From Pseudomonadota bacterium (GTDB lineage: Bacteria > Pseudomonadota > Gammaproteobacteria > DASZBR01): DNA of 49,795 bases. Below the pieces are notes generated by a model. It saw only the letters and a program-made list of their open reading frames with translations, made no database searches and was not told where the DNA came from. This document shows positions 43,035 through 49,795 of this stretch, in pieces; the stretch's first letter is position 1; every line of letters begins with the position of its first letter. The position numbers and the translations under genes were made by a program. The stretch lies in assembly GCA_021777765.1 (NCBI GenBank), contig JAJYDF010000025.1, positions 1-49,795 of the forward strand. The letters run 5' to 3'.

Positions 43035-43769
43035 TTAAGTAACGGGCACTACATTTTGCTCATCTTGATTAAAATTAGTTTTAAGTTGCTCACTTTTATA
43101 TTTAAGTTTTATTGCAACTGGTAATAATAGATCGGGTGTTTTAGGTGCAATCAGTTGCATATGAGTTGTATTCATAGCCGAATTCCTTTTTGATGGATAG
43201 ACTTCAAAATCATATTTTCCTTCAGTCCATAAACAAAGTGCTGCACATTCTTCTTTGAGATAATCTACTGATAATTCTATTGCCCTTTTATAATCAAAGG
43301 TCTTATTAGTTAATCTTGTCATATATCTACTTACATATGTTTCTGCCGTTTGATTAATAGCCATTTTATAATCTTGGCATGTTTTGTATAGCTCATTTAT
43401 CTTGTTATATACATCATTATAATTGGGGTGTTTTAACCAATCATCCCATCTTAATATTTTTTGTAGATTCTCCATTTTATTGTAGATTGTTTTGCTCCTC
43501 TCTAGCCAAAGGTCGCCTTCAATTATTGATTCTTGATAATGATCCTCTGGTGTCAGACCAGAATCAATTGCCATGCTAAAACGCTGCAAGCTATCGTCTA
43601 CTAGTATAGTACAGGCTTTAAAATTATATTTAACAATGTCTACACATGCGGCAAATTTTTCCCCTTCATGTACGCTTTGGCCGACGCTGATGGTCATTAA
43701 GCATGAAGATGTCGGGAACTTGCTTTTATATTCAGTAGGGCACTTAAAAGATGCTTTGACTCTATTCAT
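43035..43769 (-). CDS. tRNA-dependent cyclodipeptide synthase, XYP subfamily
   Basis: A 244-residue protein with the cyclodipeptide synthase (CDPS) pattern. The catalytic Ser is Ser28 in ISVGQ (AlbC Ser37), followed by HEGEKF and ILVDDSLQR, then GDLWLERS (85-92). Tyr170 and Glu174 in DYLKEECAAL match AlbC Tyr178 and Glu182. Tyr191-Pro192 in FEVYP fit the XYP signature. CDPSs use two aminoacyl-tRNAs to make a cyclic dipeptide. The residues that set specificity cannot be read here. ATG 43769 is preferred over a TTG at 43796. Only seven bases separate it from the SemiSWEET stop. No typical tailoring oxidase is next to it. Confidence 0.87.
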   Translation of the reverse strand: MNRVKASFKCPTEYKSKFPTSSCLMTISVGQSVHEGEKFAACVDIVKYNFKACTILVDDSLQRFSMAIDSGLTPEDHYQESIIEGDLWLERSKTIYNKMENLQKILRWDDWLKHPNYNDVYNKINELYKTCQDYKMAINQTAETYVSRYMTRLTNKTFDYKRAIELSVDYLKEECAALCLWTEGKYDFEVYPSKRNSAMNTTHMQLIAPKTPDLLLPVAIKLKYKSEQLKTNFNQDEQNVVPVT

Positions 43770-43776
43770 ATATTTG

Positions 43777-44088
43777 CTACCTAGAAACTTTATCAAATTT
43801 CTGCTGATATTTTTTCCTGTAGAAAAGAATTTGCATGGTTACGCACCCACAAGTTATTAAGCTTATTAAATATCCAAAAAGTAATAAGTAATCTTTCATA
43901 ATATATCCATGTAACATAATAAAAAATTGTATGAAATTAAATCCAGCGAAAGTTAAAAGTGAAAGATTTTGCGGGTTTTTGTATTTATAGAGCTTTATTA
44001 TTTGTGGTACAAATAATACTGCATTTAGAAAAAGACTAATACTAAAAACAACTTCTATTAACTGTACGATTATATTATTTAAGGCCAT
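43777..44088 (-). CDS. SemiSWEET/PQ-loop transporter
   Basis: A 103-residue membrane protein with three hydrophobic segments (about 5-25, 40-60 and 68-90). The PQ motif is VLFVPQIIKLYKYKNPQNLS (about 25-44), with SLLTFAGFNFIQFF after it. This is the SemiSWEET fold, which dimerises and moves small solutes such as sugars. The gene starts at ATG 44088 and leads the operon with the cyclodipeptide synthase and hybrid kinase. Its place suggests export of the cyclic dipeptide, but no SemiSWEET is known to me to do this. Confidence 0.85.
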   Translation of the reverse strand: MALNNIIVQLIEVVFSISLFLNAVLFVPQIIKLYKYKNPQNLSLLTFAGFNFIQFFIMLHGYIMKDYLLLFGYLISLITCGCVTMQILFYRKKYQQKFDKVSR

Positions 44089-44403
44089 AACAAAAACTCA
44101 TGAAGATTGAAAAAACATTGAAAATACTATTTGTAATGTTCAGCTCAATGCGCAAATAAGCACTCAAGAAACAATAACATACCATTATATCACTAAATCT
44201 TACAGTTTTCACCTTGTTAAATTAGAAAACTCAATATTTCTTCATAACATTAAGGTAAAAAAATTTGCTAGAGAAACAAATCATAGGTGAGTTCACTATA
44301 AATCTTGGTTGATATAGTAAGCGCATGGTGTTTCTAAACAGCTTTATTACGGCTGTATACAAATTTGTATAGTTCAAATTAAAGAATTAATTAATTGTAA
44401 TTT
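44089..44403. other. Upstream region of the SemiSWEET-CDPS operon with a palindrome
   Basis: No gene is supported. TATACAAATTTGTATA (44356-44371) is a perfect 16-base palindrome about 270 bases before the SemiSWEET start and could be an operator of that operon or sit in the 3' region of the small gene ending at 44404. An ACAGCTTTATTACGGCTGT-type hairpin lies beside it. I could not fix a promoter. Confidence 0.45.
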
Positions 44404-44607
44404 TTAATGATATCGAAATATCTTTTGTTTATCATTACTACAGAATATGGTAATTAAGTATGCTCTAAGTTGATTATTTGTGATATGTGTTCCGTTACCA
44501 ATTAAATTTTCATACAGCCTAAATTTATCAATCGCTTTTACCACATCATAGTTGTTTTTGATAATTAAAAAACGCAATGTTTCACAGCCTAAAATCATTT
44601 TATTCAT
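44404..44607 (-). CDS. Small protein of unknown function
   Basis: A 67-residue protein (MNKMILGCETLRFLIIKNNY at the start). Composition is coding-like and the central GNGTHITNNQLRAYLITIF looks folded. No membrane segment or known domain. AAAAAAGGCACAATT before ATG gives a fair ribosome site. It stands alone between two gaps. Confidence 0.4.
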   Translation of the reverse strand: MNKMILGCETLRFLIIKNNYDVVKAIDKFRLYENLIGNGTHITNNQLRAYLITIFCSNDKQKIFRYH

Positions 44608-44862
44608 AATTGTGCCTTTTTTATTTATTAGATTTATTATGAGTATAGCCCAACAATGCTAAAATATGTTAAGTATAGGTCATCAAATGTAAGTGATGTC
44701 AGAAGAATGTGAAATATTGATTGTTCAATCAATTGAGAAATCGATTAAATCAATTTAATGTTGTTAACATATCATTTTATACACTGATACTTAATCTAAA
44801 TAAAAGACTAAATAATTAAGACTATTTTCGCTTAAAAAATCGTTAAGGGCATTGCCCCCCGT
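44608..44862. other. Intergenic gap before the second hairpin leader
   Basis: I see no gene. ATTGATT (44716-44722) and AATCAAT (44727-44733) form a short inverted repeat with loop GTTC. Otherwise the stretch is AT-rich. Confidence 0.4.
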
Positions 44863-44964
44863 CAGTCAAGGTTTCCCTTTAGCATTTACAAACATCTCCC
44901 TATCTTCCGCTCTACGTTTGTGCAGATTGGATAGCGGCCTTAGGTTTATATATGACCTTGACTG
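44863..44964 (+). promoter_or_regulatory. Second long hairpin leader, homologous to the ardA leader
   Basis: CAGTCAAGGT (44863-44872) pairs perfectly with ACCTTGACTG (44955-44964), and CTATC (44900-44904) with GATAG (44930-44934). The loop TTCCGCTCTACGTTTGTGCA matches the ardA leader loop at 7388-7407 with few changes, and CATTTACAAA is also shared. It precedes ATG 45060, with the same AAGGAG-type site as ardA. Two diverged copies before two plasmid genes argue for function and against coding. It is a candidate single-strand promoter. Confidence 0.58.
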
Positions 44965-45059
44965 CCTTCACCCCCGCCTTAACATCGCTTCGCTCTCCGG
45001 CGAGTACCTCATCATGTTGCAGTCGCGACCATTATTTAACCATACTAAGGAGAAGCAAT

Positions 45060-45468
45060 ATGAAATCAAATCAATACCATAAACTATTTGGCGAAATCGT
45101 CTCTTGCTACACACATTCACAAGCATTTGAGGATGGCGTGTTAATAAATGTCTCTAAAATGGCAATAGAAGCAGGCTTTAAATATCCAGTTGCAGTAACC
45201 GCTTCTGTTTGGCATAAGTGCATTGATTGGAGGGATGAAGATAGTGAAAAACAGACTGTGCAAGATGCCGAAGGAAGGCTTTGGGATATATTTTGCATGT
45301 TGCACTTTGCGTGTATAAAAGATGCAGATTGTATCTTTTATCAATTAAATATAGTGCCGAAGGATGGGAAAACCCAAAAGGCAAAATAACTAGATTAAGA
45401 GCATTAATTGGAGGAGAGGACAATTGCGAGCCTGTTATCACTATTATGTTGCCTGTGATGAAGATTAA
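45060..45468 (+). pseudogene. DUF6573-like gene broken by two frameshifts
   Basis: From ATG 45060 (AAGGAGAAGCAAT before it) the frame encodes a DUF6573-type protein: FGEIVSCYTHSQAFEDGVLI, AVTASVWHKCIDW and EGRLWDIFCML. It reaches a stop at 45387-45389 after TQKAK. The family's continuation appears in the -1 frame (ITRLRALIGGEDNCEPVITI then MLP), and the expected final DED plus stop appears after a further shift (45457-45468). The first shift falls on AAAA. Either the gene is decayed, the sequence has two single-base errors, or slippage at AAAA is used. Family function is unknown; such genes are common in plasmid leading regions. Confidence 0.68.
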
Positions 45469-45536
45469 AGCTTATCATCAGAACAAGACTGCGATTGCGC
45501 TTTTACGGTAGATGCGCTATTATTCAATTAACCATA

Positions 45537-45587
45537 CCCGCTACGCCTCTGGGACAACCTAAGCGCACCACGGCGGGTTGTTTTTTT
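45537..45587 (+). ncRNA. Structured RNA and terminator before the Abi gene (abiF-RNA-like)
   Basis: CAACC (45555-45559) and GGTTG (45576-45580) form a stem followed by TTTTTTT, a terminator. ACCCGC (45536-45541) can instead pair with GCGGGT (45573-45578), so two folds compete. The T run ends eight bases before the Abi_2 start codon. Abi_2 genes are known to have a conserved upstream structured RNA (abiF motif). The match here is from memory of that class and gene position. Confidence 0.5.
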
Positions 45588-45594
45588 ATACCCC

Positions 45595-46503
45595 ATGAAA
45601 TATATCAAACCACCCTTAACAATTGAACAGCAAATTAAGTTATTGTCCGAACAGGGTTTAATAATTGACGATAATGCCGTTGCAGAACACGTTTTAGCCA
45701 CCGTAGGATATTATCGATTGTCTGGTTATTTACTTCCGTTTAAAGAAGCCCACAATTCCCATAGTCGCCGCATTTTTAAACCCGAAATTACTTTTAGCAA
45801 GGTTTGGTCTCATTATCAATTCGATGGTGAATTACGCCTGCTCATCATGGATGCAATTGAAAAAATTGAAGTGGCTTTTCGCGCAGCGATTACCAATGTA
45901 ACAAGTTTAAAATTTGATCCTTTTTGGTATGTAGATAAAACTTACTATCGAGATGTTAAACCCTATAATCTTTTGATGCGTAACGTTGATAAAATTATCA
46001 AAGATAAACATACTATTTTTATTCGACATTATTTGGAAAAATACGATCATCCGCCATATCCACCTTTATGGATGATAATAGAAACACTTTCTTTTGGTGT
46101 ATGTTCAAAATTATTTAAAAATATAAAAAAAGTGTCCATCAGAAAAGAAATAGCCGCTATTTTCGGTCAAAATACAACAATTTTAGAGTCATGGATTCAA
46201 ACATTAACCTTTGTAAGAAATATTTGTGCACACCATGCAAGATTGTGGAATCAATGGTTGGTTAATGCACCTTTAATTCCTAAAAAATCATCATTACATA
46301 GTGAAATGCAATCTAAAAATCGACATATTATTGTTGTTATATATATTTTAACAGACTTGTTAAAAACCATTTCTCCTGAAAATTTATGGGTGCAAAAAAT
46401 TTACACCCTGTTAGAACAATACGATGAAATAATAAATTATCAAGGGATGGGTTTTGGCGAGGATTGGAAAAATGAAACTCTATGGAAATTAGCAAACCAA
46501 TAG
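45595..46503 (+). CDS. Abi_2/AbiF-family abortive infection protein
   Basis: A 302-residue Abi_2 (AbiD/AbiF) protein: LTIEQQIKLLSEQGLIIDD at the start, VGYYRLSGYLLPF (37-49), then ELRLLIMDAIEKIEVAFRAA (79-98) and FVRNICAHHARLWNQ (206-220). The last holds the RxxxxH motif of HEPN ribonucleases (Arg208, His213). Such proteins halt phage infection by damaging host RNA. There is no Shine-Dalgarno site; ATG follows the T run by seven bases, so translation may start on a near-leaderless RNA or depend on read-through of the terminator. The gene lies in the plus orientation expected for early expression if the molecule is circular. Confidence 0.93.
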   Translation: MKYIKPPLTIEQQIKLLSEQGLIIDDNAVAEHVLATVGYYRLSGYLLPFKEAHNSHSRRIFKPEITFSKVWSHYQFDGELRLLIMDAIEKIEVAFRAAITNVTSLKFDPFWYVDKTYYRDVKPYNLLMRNVDKIIKDKHTIFIRHYLEKYDHPPYPPLWMIIETLSFGVCSKLFKNIKKVSIRKEIAAIFGQNTTILESWIQTLTFVRNICAHHARLWNQWLVNAPLIPKKSSLHSEMQSKNRHIIVVIYILTDLLKTISPENLWVQKIYTLLEQYDEIINYQGMGFGEDWKNETLWKLANQ

Positions 46504-46624
46504 ATTATTAGCACTGACCCATAAATACTTTATAACAAGTGTTTTCTTATATGATTTGAATTATATATTTTAATGTTGCTCAATAGAATTATTTTTTAAA
46601 TAAAACATCTAATTTGTAAAATAG

Positions 46625-46657
46625 TACTAATTATGGTAAGATATTATACCATTAGTA
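46625..46657. promoter_or_regulatory. Inverted repeat before the 114-aa membrane protein gene
   Basis: TACTAATTATGGTA (46625-46638) and TACCATTAGTA (46647-46657) pair with a small bulge. It lies about 80 bases before ATG 46735, so it is a possible operator, or the tail structure of the Abi transcript. Confidence 0.35.
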
Positions 46658-46734
46658 TTTGCATAAAAAGTAGATTAATATCCCAGTAATCAAATTCTGC
46701 AATTATCCTCGCATTTAACAAAGGTAATTATAAA

Positions 46735-47079
46735 ATGAGTATCCGCACAAATTCCACATTAAAAGATTGTTCAATAAACATAGAAGGATTAATTCAATTA
46801 GAACAAGAAGCTGCTGCTCCAGTGATTAAATGGACTAAATTATGTAATATAAGTTTGATGGCTGTATTGCTTATTTGTATGGGAATTTTTTTCTGTTCTT
46901 CAGGAAACACTGGAATACAAATAGGTGCTGCAATAACATATTTTCTAACTACTGCTTTTATTATTTTTAATAATAATACTATAAGAGAATTTGAAGAGCG
47001 CCCAGAAAAAATTTTGATGTCATCGTATGCTTGTAAGTACAAACATCAAAAACAATCTGATGATGAAGAACATCCATAA
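46735..47079 (+). CDS. Small two-segment membrane protein, unknown function
   Basis: A 114-residue protein with hydrophobic segments at about 38-54 (ISLMAVLLICMGIFFC) and 60-77 (IQIGAAITYFLTTAFIIF) and polar ends (KYKHQKQSDDEEHP at the C-terminus). AAAGG precedes ATG by about 12 bases. I recognise no family. The flanking genes are the Abi protein and a peptide transporter, neither closely linked. Confidence 0.6.
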   Translation: MSIRTNSTLKDCSINIEGLIQLEQEAAAPVIKWTKLCNISLMAVLLICMGIFFCSSGNTGIQIGAAITYFLTTAFIIFNNNTIREFEERPEKILMSSYACKYKHQKQSDDEEHP

Positions 47080-47188
47080 CGATTAATCTACCCACCCTAA
47101 ATGTTTTGCAATAATCTCCCAAAAATTTTCTAAAATCGTCTATGCTTTAACTAAGAACAAGTGCAAATAACTCATAGAGCATAGTGTC

Positions 47189-48625
47189 ATGATTAAAAAC
47201 AAACAACCAAATCTTTTGGTTGTATTATCACTGGTTGAATTTTTCATCGGGTTTGCTTTCTTTGGAACTCTTGCAATCTTAATACTCTTCCTCGCAAGCA
47301 CAGGTTTAACAGATAAAATATCTTACGGCGTATGGAAAAATTTTGATGCCTTGATTTACATGTTTTGCTTAATAGGTGGTGTTATTGGCGGTAGATATTT
47401 TTCCTTCAAACAATCATGTTTAATCGGGATAATATTAATGTTCATAGGGTACCTTATACTTTCCATCAACCATCTTGAGGTTTTACCTTTAATAGAAATT
47501 GGGTTAGCTTTTGCTGCTTTTGGTACAGGGATAGTATCACCGAATATTAGAAATTTGCTTGGAGCAAATTATAAAGATAGAGTAAAGCGATATAATGGAT
47601 TTACTATTTTTCATCTGCCAGATATTTTTGGTCAAATTTTAGGCCCATCAGTATTAACATATATTGGGCTATATAGTAAAACGTTGATGTTTAGTACAGC
47701 TTGCCTAAGTATATTATTAGCATTAATTACTTTTATATTCTTTTACAAGAAAATTAATATTGCTACAGATGATAATGAATTAAAAACAATAAGTTCTAAC
47801 ATAAATATTCCATTCATTATCAAAATAATCACCTTCCTAACAATACTTGTTCTTGCAATTCTTATAATGAGATTAGAAGATGTTGGTTATATTCTTCTTA
47901 TTTTCGGAATAGGTGCGATAGGTTATGTCATTAAAATTTTATATAACAGTGTATACGTTGACAAAATTAAAATAATAAGTCTTTTGTGGTTAATGTTTGG
48001 ATTTTTAGTAGCAGAAATTTGTTATAGACAAGGATTTAGTATCCTGAATCTTTTCACTTTAGAATATGTAGATAAACATTTAAATGGCTACGTTATTCCT
48101 ACAGGTGTTTTTCAATCAGTAGAACCATTCTTTGTGTTGATAATAGCTCCTTTATTTTTATATTTATGGAAATTATTAGATAATAAAGGCATTAAAACAA
48201 CATCTGGAACATTATTCAGTGCAGGATTATTGTTATTAACAGCATCATTTGGAAGCTTGTTATTGGGTATTTTAACTACGCCCGAAGGGAATCAAGTTCA
48301 TTTTGTATGGTTATTAGTTTGTTATGGTTTTATGTCTTGTAGTGAGTTAATGATTCTTCCGATAGGAATTGCTGCTGTTGTGGAATTATCACCAGAAAAG
48401 TGGAGAAGTATACTAATGGGTTGTTGGTTATTGTTAATAAGCTTAGCAAGTTTCATTAATGGTCAAGTAGGGCAATTTATTAGTCCTGTATTAAAAGAAG
48501 CACCTACGCTTTTGACATACCAATACGTTTTTAGCGGTATGGCTTTATTTGCATTCATTAGTGGAATTTTACTATTTATTATTTGGAAATTTTGGTGGAA
48601 AAAATATCAATCAGTAATCGCATAA
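47189..48625 (+). CDS. POT-family proton-dependent peptide transporter
   Basis: A 478-residue major-facilitator protein with about 12 to 14 membrane segments. POT (PTR2) features are a first helix ending in LILFLASTGL, a GTGIVSPNIRNLLG block (about 112-125), VEPFFVLIIAPLFLYLWKLL (about 311-330) and ELSPEKWRSILMGCWLLL (about 403-420). POT proteins import di- and tripeptides with protons. The ExxER motif of helix 1 is not obvious. It is an unusual cargo gene for a conjugative plasmid and is at least thematically linked to the cyclodipeptide synthase. Confidence 0.86.
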   Translation: MIKNKQPNLLVVLSLVEFFIGFAFFGTLAILILFLASTGLTDKISYGVWKNFDALIYMFCLIGGVIGGRYFSFKQSCLIGIILMFIGYLILSINHLEVLPLIEIGLAFAAFGTGIVSPNIRNLLGANYKDRVKRYNGFTIFHLPDIFGQILGPSVLTYIGLYSKTLMFSTACLSILLALITFIFFYKKINIATDDNELKTISSNINIPFIIKIITFLTILVLAILIMRLEDVGYILLIFGIGAIGYVIKILYNSVYVDKIKIISLLWLMFGFLVAEICYRQGFSILNLFTLEYVDKHLNGYVIPTGVFQSVEPFFVLIIAPLFLYLWKLLDNKGIKTTSGTLFSAGLLLLTASFGSLLLGILTTPEGNQVHFVWLLVCYGFMSCSELMILPIGIAAVVELSPEKWRSILMGCWLLLISLASFINGQVGQFISPVLKEAPTLLTYQYVFSGMALFAFISGILLFIIWKFWWKKYQSVIA

Positions 48626-48649
48626 TACTTGAATGGTTATTTGTGAAAA

Positions 48650-48664
48650 TGCTCTAATTGAGCA
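48650..48664. terminator. Weak hairpin between convergent genes
   Basis: TGCTC (48650-48654) pairs with GAGCA (48660-48664), followed by AATCAATTTT. It lies between the transporter and the convergent acetyltransferase gene. Short stem, so low certainty. Confidence 0.35.
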
Positions 48665-48672
48665 AATCAATT

Positions 48673-49185
48673 TTATCCTATTCTTAAACTATATCTAATT
48701 TGAATAATGGTTGTGCCTAATTTTTCAACCGTTTGTTCTGCACCATCAAATTTAGCACCTAATGATTCATAAAATGCCCGTGATTTAGGATTTGATTTCA
48801 AAACCCAACAAAAAACCTGTGATACTTTTTCATTTAAAAGAAAATTTTTTGCTGCTTTCCACAAAAGCGTACCAATTCCTTGACGCCAATACTCTGGATC
48901 AACGTAAAAGTAGACTATTTCTGCTGTTAGATTATTTTCATCAATATTACGGTCAACCATAAGATATATTAATCCTATAATTTTTTGTTTATCTTCTGCA
49001 ATCAAAGTATGGCTATTTGTTTGAATCAATCGGTTTTGCCATCTTTTTATTGAGTCATCTATATTAACCATTGCGAGAGATTCTTGAGGCATGAACTCAC
49101 GATGCCCCTCTTTAAAAGATTGCGCGTGAGTTTTTGCAATTCCACCTGCATCAGCTAAACTAGCTTTACGTATTAATATATTCAT
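48673..49185 (-). CDS. GNAT-family N-acetyltransferase
   Basis: A 170-residue GNAT enzyme: IRKASLADAGGIAKTHAQSF at the start, strand-turn IVYFYVDPEYWRQGIGTLLW (about 89-108) with the acetyl-CoA loop QxxGxG/A (RQGIGT), and a C-terminal VFCWVLKSNPKSRAFYESLG with the family's N...FYE motif. The substrate is unknown; similar proteins acetylate amines or peptides. It may be cargo for stress or drug tolerance. Confidence 0.92.
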   Translation of the reverse strand: MNILIRKASLADAGGIAKTHAQSFKEGHREFMPQESLAMVNIDDSIKRWQNRLIQTNSHTLIAEDKQKIIGLIYLMVDRNIDENNLTAEIVYFYVDPEYWRQGIGTLLWKAAKNFLLNEKVSQVFCWVLKSNPKSRAFYESLGAKFDGAEQTVEKLGTTIIQIRYSLRIG

Positions 49186-49315
49186 AAAGTTCTTTATATA
49201 ATAAAATTCTATATCTCTTAAAGCATAGGATAAATAATGAAATTTTCAATTAGAGCTAAATTGCTATAATTCAGTAGGATTAGCAAAATTGTTTACTTAT
49301 GGGGAAATTCAGCAA

Positions 49316-49492
49316 ATGAAAGTTTGTAAGATTTGCGGTATTAAAGACCATTTCCATGAAAAAAATCACACAGGTGATAAAATCGTCATTTGTCCTGATT
49401 GTGAAGAGGAAATAAATCAGAATAATAAATTTTCAAAATCGAAAGACCGCATAAAAGAAAGGCTTAAAAAAATTGGATATAATAGAAAATAA
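49316..49492 (+). CDS. Small zinc-ribbon-like protein
   Basis: A 58-residue basic protein with two CxxC pairs (CKICGIKDHFHE and VICPDCEEEI), a likely zinc ribbon, and a Lys/Arg-rich tail. I start at ATG 49316, with GGGGAAATT upstream. A longer frame from a TTG at 49289 adds nine residues. TATAAT at 49265-49270 could be its -10 element. Function unknown. Confidence 0.65.
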   Translation: MKVCKICGIKDHFHEKNHTGDKIVICPDCEEEINQNNKFSKSKDRIKERLKKIGYNRK

Positions 49493-49567
49493 TACGTTGT
49501 AACAATCTATATATAATTTTAAGGAATTAAAAAGATTATTTAATTCACCTTAATTTAAAATTTAAAA

Positions 49568-49589
49568 CGGGGAAATATATGTTTCCCCG
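49568..49589 (-). terminator. Terminator of the minus-strand small gene
   Basis: On the minus strand CGGGGAAA (49589-49582), loop CATATA and TTTCCCCG are followed by TTTTAAATTTT. The stem is perfect. It lies just after the stop of the 57-residue gene and may also end the convergent zinc-ribbon gene. Confidence 0.65.
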
Positions 49590-49595
49590 CCAAAG

Positions 49596-49769
49596 TTAAA
49601 TAAAAAGTAAGACAATTTTTGCAGCTAATAATGCTAGTGAAACTAACATAAAAGCAGTTTTTTTGCTTAATCTTATCTCAACCTTTAGTTTGATAATCAT
49701 TAAAGTTACTCTACTATTATCAAACCTACATGTAGGTTTAATTAAAACCCTTCTTTTACGACGTTTCAT
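49596..49769 (-). CDS. Small basic membrane protein, unknown function
   Basis: A 57-residue frame on the minus strand: MKRRKRRVLIKPTCRF at the start and a C-terminal hydrophobic segment (TAFMLVSLALLAAKIVLLFI). The N-terminus is strongly basic. An in-frame TAA lies just upstream, so it is complete. A good terminator follows its stop, which supports real transcription. There is no clear Shine-Dalgarno site. It has the layout of a tail-anchored membrane peptide. Confidence 0.45.
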   Translation of the reverse strand: MKRRKRRVLIKPTCRFDNSRVTLMIIKLKVEIRLSKKTAFMLVSLALLAAKIVLLFI

Positions 49770-49795
49770 GCTCGTCGCTTATGAGTTATGATTAA

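Noticed and set aside
43035..43769. CDPS gene as an unrelated hypothetical protein
   Set aside because: The Ser, Tyr-x3-Glu and Tyr-Pro positions and the DSLQR and GDLWLERS blocks together fit the synthase family better than chance.
44852..45082. 76-codon frame through the second hairpin leader
   Set aside because: Same reasoning: it covers the hairpin, has no ribosome site and overlaps the true ATG at 45060.
45107..45441. Three minus-strand frames opposite the DUF6573-like gene
   Set aside because: Antisense shadows; the plus strand carries the family motifs.
1..49795. Circular plasmid with the ends joined
   Set aside because: No overlap or shared repeat at the ends, and the left partial gene is not completed by the right end: a TGA lies three codons before position 3 if joined, and no convincing start codon follows it. 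Circularity is possible but unsupported.

Overview
This AT-rich window (about one third G+C by eye, not counted) looks like a conjugative plasmid, or a large part of one, from a gammaproteobacterium of the Legionellales type (Legionella, Rickettsiella or Berkiella relatives). The evidence is an Lvh-like P-type VirB/VirD4 secretion operon, ankyrin and leucine-rich-repeat effector-like proteins, coiled-coil proteins, and a cyclodipeptide synthase of the subfamily known from Rickettsiella. No rRNA, tRNA, CRISPR array or insertion sequence was seen. The two ends share no repeat I can recognise, so circularity cannot be decided from the sequence.

Layout. 1-1.26 kb: the end of a truncated gene, a terminator, and decayed coding remnants including a ParB C-terminus. 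1.26-7.24 kb: a maintenance block with a ParB, an iteron array, parA-parB with 16-bp palindromes that are parS candidates, a Rep_3 initiator, inverted iterons, and an orphan ParB beside its own palindrome. 7.3-11.8 kb: DNA-transfer entry region with a long hairpin leader, ardA, a traD-like gene, an IncQ/Ti-like oriT and a TraA relaxase-helicase. 11.9-13.2 kb: a gene of unknown function. 13.2-27.7 kb, minus strand: VirB2-B3-B4-B5-B7-lipoprotein-B6-B8-B9-B10-B11-D4, preceded in the same operon by two unrecognised genes (836 and 246 aa). 27.8-29.9 kb: a degenerate receiver, a second replication origin (three iterons between two DnaA boxes), a RepA of a different family, and a receiver gene overlapping repA. 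30.1-33.1 kb: an S24-like repressor with its operators heading a cupin / queuosine-precursor transporter / MTA-SAH nucleosidase operon. 33.2-39.3 kb: effector-like LRR and ankyrin proteins and two unknowns. 39.5-44.1 kb: two receivers, a second S24-like repressor with repeated operators, and an operon encoding a SemiSWEET transporter, a cyclodipeptide synthase and a PAS hybrid histidine kinase. 44.4-49.8 kb: a second copy of the long hairpin leader before a frameshifted DUF6573 gene, an Abi_2 abortive-infection gene behind a structured RNA, a POT peptide transporter, a GNAT acetyltransferase and small proteins.

How it fits together. The predicted nick lies on the minus strand, so the first DNA to enter a recipient would run from 8.56 kb toward position 1. 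ardA lies in that leading region and its template is the transferred strand. The hairpin leader in front of it is therefore a good candidate for a single-stranded promoter of the F-plasmid Frpo kind. If the molecule is circular, the second leader and the Abi gene have the right orientation too. Two initiators of different families, each with its own iterons, suggest a fused or dual-origin replicon. The most novel-looking unit is the SemiSWEET-CDPS-hybrid kinase operon with nearby stand-alone receivers, which could make, export and sense a cyclic dipeptide. That circuit is an inference from gene order.
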